A stretch of DNA of 64,000 bases from positions 38,202,084 through 38,266,083 of the forward strand of contig OZ024905.1 in the NCBI GenBank assembly GCA_964017125.1. The letters are read 5' to 3'. This DNA is from Flabesymbios commensalis. Lineage: Eukaryota > Annelida > Polychaeta > Terebellida > Flabelligeridae. Numbering within the stretch: the stretch's first letter is position 1; each line of letters starts with the position of its first letter. Below the pieces are notes generated by a model. The model made no database searches. It was not told the DNA's origin and saw only the letters and a program-made list of their open reading frames with translations. Shown here piece by piece: positions 50,675 through 62,700 of this stretch. A program made the position numbers and the translations under genes.

Positions 50675-53600
50675 TTAATATGTGATTGTAGCTGCAACAT
50701 GTTCAGTAACATGTTCTAAAAATTGACCTATTGAGCAATTCAATGAACAAATTCCTGTACAATGTTTGAGTTTTAAACATTATTAATGCTTTGCTCAAAA
50801 TAATGGCTACATACAAGAAGGCTACTTATTTTTAAATATATCTACCATCTCATAATTTTCTGAATTATTGTGAATAATCAATTTGAGTACATGTGTAAGT
50901 TGAACTATTAATCTTGTATGATTTTATTTTATATTTTTCAATTTTGAAACTTCAGTTTATAATTGAACATTTTTTTTAAATACAAAAGACAATAAGTAAA
51001 CCCATTGAACCCTGACAAGAAAAAAACAAAACAAAGTGGAATAGATGCAGACGTTTACATTTATATTAGAACAAAACCAGTCTGTATCTATTCCATCAGC
51101 CCTTAGCAGTTCAACCCTTAGAGGTTCAATGGACTCCTTCTCTCTTGTCAACAGCTAGTTGCCGTTCAATCGACTTTCATAAAATTTTAGGTACATGTTT
51201 TATATATAACATAGCATGAACATAACTTTTAAATGCATAACAATTACAAATGTTTCACTTTGGGGTGAAAATTTGATGACAGACACAAAGTTAGGTATTT
51301 ATTATATAGGTTTTATTCTCCTTCAAATTTTCATGTAAATAGGATTTGCTCAGATCCTGGAAATCAAGAAGCATAATGATAATTGTAAAAGAAAATGTCC
51401 TGGCAATTGAAATATGTTATTAAGTTCTCATGAATGTGCCGGTAATATGCGTCTTTATGGGAGTATTCAGTAGGAAACCTATTATTTATTTTCCAATTGT
51501 TATTTATTATTATTGACCAATACATGTTGTAAATGAGAAACTTAGCAAGCAGTATTATAATGATTCCTACAAATGTTTAATGTGCTGTATATAATTACAC
51601 AGATCATAAATAAACAGACAAAAAATTATAAACTATAAGATGACAGGACAAAAGCTATCAAATGAATGTTTTTTTGTTTGAGGTTTATCGTTTAAATGAT
51701 TACTATTTAACAGCTGTACTACATTTTCCAAGCTGACGCTGCAGAGGGCTTTACCAGCTTCAAAAACATGAATAATACACCTAGCTGTCAGGCTAGATTT
51801 TGTATTAATTTAAAATTATGATTTATTTAGGATCTGCACATTTGATCAATTATATGATCATTGTTGACTGATTATCAGTCCATGCAGAGAATGTTTGATG
51901 TATTATGTCAAATACATGTATAACAGTTGACATTGCGCTGTGCCTGAGATATTTGTAACTAACTATATTAATTGTGCGAACAGGGAAAACAGTAATTTAA
52001 TTTGCACATATATATTTTATAATATTTTCTTTTGATCAAAGCTTGATAATAAAAAAACAGTGAATTGTTTTGCATAACAGTCAAAATTAATGTGTAGATA
52101 ATTATGTCCACCTTGAAACTTCAGTCAATCACAGAAGACAAATGATGGTTGGCAAGTGGCTGGTTGAAAGTCTGTGTATTAAAGTGCAAATTGTTTGCTA
52201 TTTCAAATCATATGTTACTTATAAATACTTATATTTAAAATTATCAAGTATTTAATCTGTAAGGTCAAATAGTGTAAATGGTGATTAAAACAAACCAATA
52301 AGGCTTTACAGCAAATAATTTCGGATCTATTGATCAATGTTATCAAAGTTTCTTCTATCTGATGTAGCATGGACTTATTTATCATTTTATTTTCAGCTAT
52401 TAATTGTTGACATGATCGTCGTGGTCAGATAGATTCCAGTGATAATCAGATCGCTAAGAAGATCATTCATATTCAAGCCAGTAGTTTACTGACGTAAAGC
52501 CAGATGCTATATATTCAAGCTGGTAGTGTCCAAATCTATAGTGCGATAGTTGATAATATATAACCCGGTAACACCCTGCATTAAGCCAGAAGATTGATAT
52601 ATAGCCATATGATTGATATATAACACTATGGCACCCTGATATATAATCCAGTAGTACCCTGATCTATAGGCGGGTAAGTAATATTACTTTGCTGTAACAT
52701 ATAATAGCCCCATATAAATCTATCCATTATACATGTATCTGTATGTTAGAGCAAATGACCGGTGATTTCATTGTCTGCCTCACCTTACATGCTTCTAAAA
52801 GCAGAATACAAGACAAATCTGTGTTTTCAATTTTTATTCACTTGCATTTAATGTATTGATCAAGCTGGAGACATTATTTTATTGATGACATTTACACATT
52901 GTCTGAAGGAGTGAGAGTTTTCATTACAGTGAAATATGTATGTTTGTTGTACGCAAGCTGTAGCCATTAGTGTTCTTTCTCATCTGCTGTTTCAAATGGT
53001 GTTGTTTATGACATATATCAAGTATTTATCTGCTCAATCTAGTCAGTGCCATTGATGTATAGTATGGGGTTAAAGAATGAGTTCATTTAGATGTATAGTC
53101 ATTAATGTATACAGCAATAACAATGTACTGATAACTACCGAGAAGCTACTATACATTATATTCAATATATATCTTGAATCATATTCGATAACTACTTCAT
53201 TGATGACAGGGTCACTGGTGAGAGGTAGTAGTACTGTACCTAGCAAGTTTAAATTGTTCTTGCTAATATTTTCTTTCGATACAAGCATGGATGTGAGTAA
53301 CACACAGTTTAGACAAGCTTGCGTTTGATACGTTAAACAGGACATGAAACTGCATAAACAGTTTATCTTCATGTAGTTCAAGATCCATGTTTTAAATTCT
53401 TACAATTATGATTCTGCAAATTGTTCAAATGATTTTCTGGATACGGTACTGTATCTAAGAGATAGCATTACTAGAATGCATAGTTATGGCATATTATATA
53501 GCATCCAGGCACCCCTCTGCCTGCCGATATATATTTAAATTTGAAGAAATTTAAGGGAGCAAAATAATTAGCATTCAGGTTACACATATGTTACAAGAGA

Positions 53601-54931
53601 CTAATCAGTTTTTATTAAACGTTTTCAAGGTGTTTGATAGACAATGTCTATAAGCAGATGCTAATTAAATCACTATAATTTATAAGTGATTCTGTTAATG
53701 CGCGCATATTTGTCATTTATTGGAATGCTTCAGGGTGTTTAGAATGTAAATAAAACAAATAGCAGTACTTAAATATGCCTATAGTGTTTAAGGGTGCATA
53801 ACATTTGTGGTCTGTATATTTACTTGTCTCTTCTAACACTTCTCATTTCTTGACATTGCATTAACATTAATTTGATGTTTCTAAAGCATTATCATGAGTG
53901 GCATAATCCAGTGAAAACAGAATTATATGCATGTATCATCATTATTGCCACTTAACTAGGGTTGCCAAGCTGTTGTGCCAAATTGTTCACGTATGGAAAA
54001 TAAGCTTACTATAGGGTCTCTCGTACCATCACGTTCATGGCGACCTCTGTGAGTTCGCTGAGGGCCACGCACTGCGCGCTCCTTCACATACACCTGCACT
54101 GTTATATCAGGGGATGATGTGTTATTACATTGTTCCCACTCACCTGGAAAACATGGAATTTCGCCTAAAAAAAAATCATACATGGAAAAAGTCATGGAAT
54201 TTCAAAAAAGAATATTTTGCTGGAAAAATCATGGAATTTTCTTTCAGTTATCCGCATTTTGTTTCCAATATCAGAATAAATTTTGCAGAATTTATTCTTT
54301 GTCACGTGTTACTTTCTTGGCCTGATATTTGACTACTGGTGGTTGCATTTACCCAAATATTTTGACGTAAAAACAATTGAGTCGAATAATAACAATTTAG
54401 GCAAATTAACACAATTTTCGCGGGATTGAGCAACCTGGAAAAATAACCTGGTATCATGGAAAAATTGTGGAATTTTGTTTTAGGTTGGAACCCTGTATTA
54501 TAAACAACAGGACAACATGAAAACACAAGTTTTCTGTAGATTTGTCCTGCTAATCATTTCTGAAGATTAATACAATTATACGTCGTAACAAGTTAAGCTA
54601 ATAAAAAACATTAGAAGTGTTTTCATTTCATAAATGCATTTTCGTTTCCTATTTTACCTCAATATCATCACTAGATCTGACACTAGGATGGAAACACAAG
54701 ATCTCCCAATACTTTTAAATCAAATCGGTTCATTCACATGGTTAAAATTTGCAGTGTCAATGAATTGTATTATTTTAGGTGAATGTTGAAACAAATAGGC
54801 AATATATAGATATAGTTTATTTATCACGTGCGAGTTGTATATTAAACCAGAGGTCGGTTTACCAACAATTGAGATAAAAATATAAATGAGCTTTAAGCTG
54901 AGTGACTGAGGCTGAATGCTGTACCGATGGA
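50675..54931. other. Intergenic region after SUCO
   Basis: AT-rich. It may include a long SUCO 3' untranslated region. It contains a degenerate patch of GATATATA / CCAGTAGTACCCTG strings at about 52476-52676, and a repeated (A/T)CATGGAATTT motif at about 54150-54480. Open frames at 50957-51151, 53070-53381 and 54114-54332 are featureless. Confidence 0.35.
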
Positions 54932-55158
54932 CCCTTAATGCGCTGAGTTAAATGATTAATTTTTTTACTCACTTGAAGTTGTGTCTCGCTACCGCGATCC
55001 ACAACTTCAAGTGAGTAAAAAATTACTCATATTTGTTTAATTTTAGACCAAACATTTGCAAATGTATAAACACACATTCTATTCACAAGAACAGTGATTT
55101 GATCAACGAATAAAAAACAAATTAAAACCGACTATAGTGGTGGTTAGCTGTGTAAGGG
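54932..55158 (+). mobile_element. TTAA-type MITE with CACTTGAAGTTGTG palindrome
   Basis: Ends CCCTTAATGCGCTGAGTTAA and TTAGCTGTGTAAGGG. A nearly perfect palindrome CACTTGAAGTTGTG / CACAACTTCAAGTG with spacer TCTCGCTACCGCGATC lies just inside the left end. The interior ACGACTATAGT-like stretch near the right end is shared with 59496-59784. The TTAA flank has decayed. Confidence 0.7.
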
Positions 55159-56464
55159 TTTTAGGTGTGTGTGTGACTGCTGGGGAAATGAGATGTATGT
55201 CTGTTGTTGTGTGTTGTTAACCCACCTTACTCGTGTAGTCGTGGATATGTTTGTGTTCGGGCGACCTCATCTCAACATTTGTTCTCAGATGTGTCTGTCC
55301 AGAATTAAGCTATCATGCACTGCAGCTGTTATTGTTGGAATATATACACAAATAAACGTTATCTTGGGAATGTTGTTTCTGTTTCTTTACTTTAAATGAT
55401 AAAGTAAAGATAAACCAGATAGTTATTGTTCTCCGCTGCGGTGTCCATGTGTCCCCATCAGCTGCCATGCATTTCAACAGTTTTTACCCCTCGGCTCTGA
55501 AGGGGTATTGTCGTCCCTTTCGTGCGCCGTCTCCGCCGCATGCTGCCTTTTGGCTACTATACAACATGGTGTAACAAATTAAATTCATAATTCATACAAA
55601 CATTCTACCCCTACGTCATTTTTTTCTCTTAAGGTTTAACGGCCAAGGTCAAATATTCAAAAAAATTCTTATTAACGCGATAAGTGGAATTATTAATGAC
55701 TATGCAGATGACCTGATTAGATTTTATTTTGGCTTCCGGTGAATTTATTTTGGACGAAATTCCCGTATTTCTTATTTTGGACATACATGTCCAAAAAAAA
55801 GAGGTAGAGAATCATCACTCTGGAAATTAGGGGTGTCGTCGAGTATCCCCCCCCCCCCCCGGGTACGCCTCTGTGTCACACATCAGCTTACGCTGATCAT
55901 ACGCTCCTACTGCGACCTATAACGCACAACTTGGCGACGTATACATACCGGAAACTGTTAAGGACGAGCGACGATCGCCAGAAGCTACATGTTTTAACAA
56001 GCACCGACGTTTGGCCTCTGACAGGAAATATATAAATATCGCGACCAAGACGAACTTGCAGTTATTCCCATGGATTAACAACATGTATAAACCAGAGGCT
56101 ATTTTACTATCACACATGGATACAACATCAAAGCTGCTATGCCTAAATACCATGACAATATTACATGACTATTCATTATTTTTAAGAATAACTATTGAAA
56201 TATGAAATTTTAACGATGCACACGTAGAACAAGAAAGACTCAGTTGTATACATTTTAATCATCTTGTTTATTAGCTTCAAATACTCGTGATTATTGCCAA
56301 TATTAGTTACAGAAAGGTTTGTAGTATCCTTGGTTATAAAAATAGGCTAGATATAGACCTACCCATAATAACAATTATATCAATTATATCAAGGTACAAA
56401 ACAAAACAGATTACATAGATTTTGATGACAATGTATAAACTTATTAATTAAACTATTTTCCCTA
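55159..56464. other. Intergenic region between the convergent genes
   Basis: It holds a GC-richer fragment at about 55425-55560, a C-rich tract near 55848 and the poly(A) signal of the minus-strand gene. No gene supported. Confidence 0.35.
56267..56272 (-). terminator. Candidate poly(A) signal of the pathogen-related-like gene
   Basis: TTTATT on the plus strand, AATAAA on minus, about 195 nt after the stop codon at 56465. Confidence 0.5.
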
Positions 56465-56718
56465 TCACTCACGACCATTTTCAGTACACATATCAGTTTT
56501 CAAAATCCCAGCCAGACATTTATTACGACCCCCGTAAAAAGTCATTAAGAGAAGATTGGGATCAAAGTAAACTTCCAGTTCTTCTATCTTCAGATGCTCA
56601 TCTACTTTAGCTATAGCCACACCTTTCATTTCTATATGTTCCCCAGTGGGTTGGTGATCCATAAAAGGGCCAGTCCAGTCAGCCCAGTGACGCCAGGTGA
56701 ATGTCACACGTGGAGGAC
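56465..56718 (-). CDS. Pathogen-related-like exon 3
   Basis: Encodes GPPRVTFTWRHWADWTGPF, then the GEHIEMKGVAIAKVDEHLKIEELEVYFDPN core strands, ending ...CTENGRE-stop. The Trp-rich strand and the FDP motif are the most conserved parts of the family. Confidence 0.9.
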
Positions 56719-59700
56719 CTGCAACATGGATAATATGCGATATGCCATATCAAAACCATTTAAAAAAAAAAATTGATAAGCGGTATTTGAAGAGCAAAGA
56801 AGCAGCTATCTGACGAATCAAAATATAAAAATGTCTCAATTTAATATTGACGTAGTTATCGATAAAAGAATGTTGGGAAACATCCCAGCAAACATGAAAC
56901 ATTGAACCAATTCTGGCTTAACACTGTTCCATCGTCTACAACGTTTGCCCAACATTAAACCAACATTCTATGGTGTTTCCTTGGATACAGTTGCAAACAA
57001 GATTATAATTATTTGCAATCACAGCTATCTGGCTATTTTAACCTTCACACCAACAAGTACGACTATATTGTCGTTTTTATTAGCCGCTTAAAGAATGATT
57101 CAACTGCAAGACGCGCATGCCTGGGACGGTCAAGTGTAGGCCAACAGTAGCCTATTGAGTACAGATTGACGGCATTAATATAGCCACTGAACTGATTACA
57201 AGATACTACTTAAACGGGACATTAATCCAATGCTGTTTTAATGCTAGGCCAACGTCTGCGACGCTGGCCCAACATTGAACCAACATTGAATAAATGTACA
57301 ATGTTTGAGAGAAAGTCCGCCTGCCCAGCAAACACAAGACATTTGTATAACATTTATACAACGTCGGCCCAACGTCTTCGACATTGGTCCAACATTGCAT
57401 AAAGTCATACAAATGTTTTGTGTTTACTGAGCATGTCAATACAAGCTTGGGTCAAGCAGTTTCAACATCCACGCAGTAATACAGTCAGTTTGTTTGCAAG
57501 CAAGCGACCAAGTAGGGGTAAGGGCCAAGATCTTTGAATTATAAACTCATAGATGTCGCTCAAGTATATATGAACTTGCTGTGATTTGAGAACTTGCTCT
57601 TAATGAGGCTTTAGGTATGAAACGCATATTTAGTATTATTATATAATAGGTACTTGGCTTGCCTTCTGGGGGACCCTTGTCCCCTGAATATTAACAGTTG
57701 ACTACACCTTTAAATCGCAGATGTTCGTAGATTGCCAATGTTCGATCTCAAATTAAGCAAATTTAAAGTAATTTTCACCCACTTGGACGTGGTGGATAAC
57801 GGTAGCGATATACAACTTCAAGTGGGTAACGTTTTAAGCATTAAACTAGGTCTATTGTCGTATTAGTTTCTAGCACTTTTCAAGTGTTACGTAATCATAA
57901 AAAGCAGAGAACATAGATGAACTTGCACAAGATATCAATGGTTTCCTTCACATAAAGGTGTAGAGATGGGATGACTGGTAATACATGTACCTAAATACCA
58001 GTTAAGTCACCTGCCCCCATATTCTCGTACAAGTTGCGATATATCGTAGGCTTCGTACGAGAATACAGGCCCTGCTGGTGAACTAAACCAGACTTTACTG
58101 GGTAGGAGTATTTTTAATTAAAATTTGTATTCTAAATATATCAGATGACACATATACATCAACAGGTAAAGATAAAAAAAGACGAATAAGCATATACATT
58201 AAGTCATACATACTGTTTTAATGTAGCCTAAATGACAACGATAATAATAACTAACAAAATGCAGATCTGTTTAATATGCAACACATACATTTGAAGCTTG
58301 CGTGAAGATAGTGAGATTCAAATGGATGATTGGATGGAAAACATCGTTACATATTCAACTACAAAAGTAAGTGAACGTCAGTTATTTTAAATAAGGTTAA
58401 CTGCCCCTTAAAAACAATTACACATTGTCATACATTAAAAATATATCATTTTTTATGTATAAACATGTATGTATAAAAAATATATAAATAAACTATGTTA
58501 TTTAGTAAACACTACAAAACATTAAATTGTATTTCGGCGACATTTACCTATCACTACATGGGAAACATATATTCAGTATCAGTGTCAGCTCGCTACGTAG
58601 CATTTAAAGGGACATCTGATTCAAATCTGTGGCTACAGATTCGAGTCTGTGGCCACAGATTCAACATTATTATATTTTATAGATGTCCCTTTAAAAGCTC
58701 CGTAGATCACGGAATGTGTCGCCATAATGAACAAATTTACATAAAATTTCGCTTAAAATTATCTGTGAAAGATATCGCTCTAGACAATTGTGTTGCTTTG
58801 ATAATGACTAGAAAACTGATATACTAACACTACATCACATTGTGACTGAAGCAGTGATAAAACACATTATGTTAAAACACGTCATGTAAAAATAAACGTT
58901 TGTATCAAGTCAGCGATAACATGATAAGCTAACAAGTCACTTAACCCTTTCACTGCAGGGACCGTCTTTATACGTCAGAATATGACATACAGGCGTCATA
59001 TTCTTAAGTATAAAAACGATCCCCGCACCAAAAGAATTAAAATATTTACACTGGTCGTAGACCCATACCAAAGGTATTCAAATGAGCCAAAAATAACAAA
59101 CTAAGACACTTATAATGATTTCAAAATGAAAAAGATCTTTAGTCTACATTAATTTATTGGTGTAAGGAATAAAATCTCACCTGAGAGAATATCGAGTAAT
59201 TCCCAGGGAAACCCTTCGGGAAAACAGTTCTTGAAAATTCGATGTGAAGACTCGTGTGTTTGTGTGTTGACATCATAGAATGGACATTCCGCTAGCATCA
59301 TGTTGTAATTTCCGATGGCTATGTTGTCTTCAACTGTAAATGGTTTACCTCCGTTGCAAGAAATAGTGAATTTCCCATGAGAAATGGTACCCCAATCCTG
59401 GCAAATATTATTATTAGTAAAGTACACGTTCAGTTCTTCTTATTTGTGGGAGACGGGTATCAGGGTATTTCAATGGAACAACTTTAGCATATCAACCCTT
59501 AAAGCGCTAAATTAAATAATTTCAATTTTCACCCACTTGAAGTTGTTTCTCGCTACCGCGACCCACAACTTCAAGTGGGTAAAAAATACTCATGTTTGTT
59601 TAATTTGTGACTACGCATTTGTGGGTGATATGTACTCATATGTTTTTAATTTGACACTAAAAATTAGCAAATCTTCATACTTAAACACACATTTCACTCC

Positions 59701-62700
59701 CAATAACCTGATAACATCGATTTATAGAATAAAATCAATTAAAAACGACTATAGTCGCGATTAACATGATTACCGGTGAAAGGGATAAAAGACCAATGAA
59801 AACATTGCACCAAATATATCACTATGGAGGCTCATAATTCTATAATAGAGAAACAAATTTTGTTATTTATAATTATTGGTTGTATATCGTGGACCGGGAT
59901 AACTAAATTAAAACGAAATGTGAGAACTGATAATTATAGTGAATTTTAATGGCGGTTTTATACTTATGAATTATGATACTGAGCGAAAAACTGCCGGACG
60001 CAAATTGCCTGCACCATATGATGTGTGTACGACAATTCAATTCAATTCAATTCAGTTCAGTTTGTTTATTTATGCTTGAAACATTCATACATGCAAATAA
60101 TTATAAAAATGCAATGGAGACCTGCAAAAAGCTTATGATAAGCCGCTTCCATGCAGGCCACCCTTCAATAAAGTAATATATATAGTTTCTGAAAAACTGC
60201 ATACGTCGCGGGGAAGACGGAGAGACAAAAGGACGGCCAATAATAAAATAGTAACATTATTGCGGAGGGAGAAGCAGACAAATACGAGTGTAGTCTATAT
60301 ATCAACGCAAAAACAGAGACACAAATTAAATATATTAAAAACGTTAAAATTAGCGGACTGCATGGATATAAAATATAATAATACGATCTTATATAACAAC
60401 CTTCACCTTGGCCAAAAATAGGGCCAAAGAGGGCCAGCGTCCAAAGTGCACCGTGTATTACGAAACAGCAATTTTTGAACAGATATAGCAGTTTGGTATT
60501 AAACATATTAAGTTGTATGCATTTACAAGAAAACATTTAAGATATACTGAAAATCCTTTTCGACTATGAGTTTTTATTTTATCTGTTATAAGGCTGCTTG
60601 ATTTATTTAAAATATCCGGAATACAAAAACACATACATTTTTGAGCAAATACATGTTTTACTCGTGCAACTGAGTAGTTTTTTTGAGTCTGATGTTATGC
60701 TGGTAGATTACTGGTTGTAAAAGTGAAGACATGTTAATGAAATATGCAGGTAAATTGTTATTTATCAGGTCAAAACAAAACGTTAACAGTTGAAGCTTAA
60801 ACAAACCATCAATTTTAAGCACATTTAGCTTCTTAAAGAGGGGCTCGCTGTGAGAGAGGTAACCACTCGAACATATAATTCGCATGGCTTTCTTCTGTAA
60901 TTTTAAAATTATTTCCTGGTTGAAACCCCAGCACTTGAGACCATAAAGTATATGTGGTTTAATCAGCCCATTATATATGGTTGAAATAATTTCAGAAGGA
61001 ACTATGTGTTTAAGCCGGTACATAATTCCTATAATATTTAAAATTTTAGAAGCTATTTTGTTTATGTGTGAATCCCATTTTAAATGCTTGTGTATCATGT
61101 GTATTTATAACCCTAAAAAAATTAATTCATCAGCAAATTCTATTTTGATATTTTCAATCTTTATATTTGGTATATTCACTTGTTTTTGAGGCATATGAAA
61201 TGCGATGAATTTGGATTTTTTTATGTTGATTGATAATTTGTTCAACTTCAACCAGTCTGCAACTTTTTGCAATTCTAAATTTAATTTTTTGGAAATATAA
61301 TTACCAAAAACATCTAATGTGGAGAATAAAGTAGTATCATCGACATGTTATCACAATACATAATTTTGAAGCTGCGAATTTTCCATTGGACATAATTTGA
61401 TCAGTATGAGACTTTTGTGCTCAATGATCCAAAGTATTATATTTTAAATAAATGAAGCCTGCAATATCATATAGTGGCAATAAAAATATGGCTTTATATT
61501 TTTCGTCACAAACGGCATTTTCTGAAATAAAAATTAGCCAAATTACTCCAATACTAATACACTGATGGTTCATATATGATATAGAAATAAAATGACTATG
61601 GGAATTTCGTCTTTATGTCTCGCTAAACTGGCAAATGCGCATCACAAAAATGTATACATTTACGCAGTTCTAGTCTATGAATATGTTCACATCATATGGC
61701 CATATTAAACAGTGAAAATAAAAATACTAATTTTTGATGAATTTAGCCTGATTGTGTCGCTTTAATTGTACGTGTTTCTTTTAAACATAAAAGCTCATAA
61801 AATTGTTCTTAATTAAATTATATATGCCTGTGAAATATTATTGAGTTTATCATGAAGATAAACTGAAAAATATTTTGTGAATTAGGGTCGAAAAGATATT
61901 ACTACTGTTTTCCTGCTTCCCACTGCTCATTTATTGACATCGGATCATTTATTTCCATAAATTTCAAATTGTGAAACAAATGTAGATTTCTGTATATTTT
62001 TCAAAAAAACCGTGTTTGAGATATATTTAATAATTTTGAGCGAGATTTTTTGACAGGATCATCCTATATACATGCTAAATACATGTTTAGCCTACTATTT
62101 ATTATGCTGCCGTCCTATCAATAACGAATGTCTCGGCCCATTTTATCAATAATCACTTTATCAGTGTTTATATTATATATCAACCTGCTGATCCTGTAAA
62201 TACTAACATTTTAGCTACTGCCGATATGATTACGCTGCATGTACATGTAGATACTAGACTGCGGAATCCACCCTATAATTAGTCATAGAAGAAATCAGTG
62301 GCGGATCCAGAGGGGGGCGTAGCCGGCGCCCCTCCTCCCCCCCCCCTTTCCCCAGTTCAAGGTCCCAAAAACAAAAAAACAACCATATTTCGATCAAATT
62401 ATGCTCTAGAATGCATCATTAGATTTCCAAATTTTCGACCAAAATTTTGAAAGTTTGACCCCTCTAGAGCATATAAATGTCAGCTGTGGTGTGCATAAAT
62501 TCTTGCAAAAATCCCCCCCCCGTCTGTCAATTCCTGGATCCGCCACTGGCAATAATCTATCAATCAAATATCACTGTGTTATCATGTAGACTAAATTGAT
62601 GTTTGCATATATCAGCATTATCAAAATTATATAAATTCTGACAGATTAGCAATATTTTCAACTACATATAGTAACGCACGGTCTCACAACTAAACTTCGC

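Noticed and set aside
60165-60536. 123-codon minus-strand hydrophobic frame
   Set aside because: Lies in the LINE 3' untranslated region downstream of its coding end; no family features.
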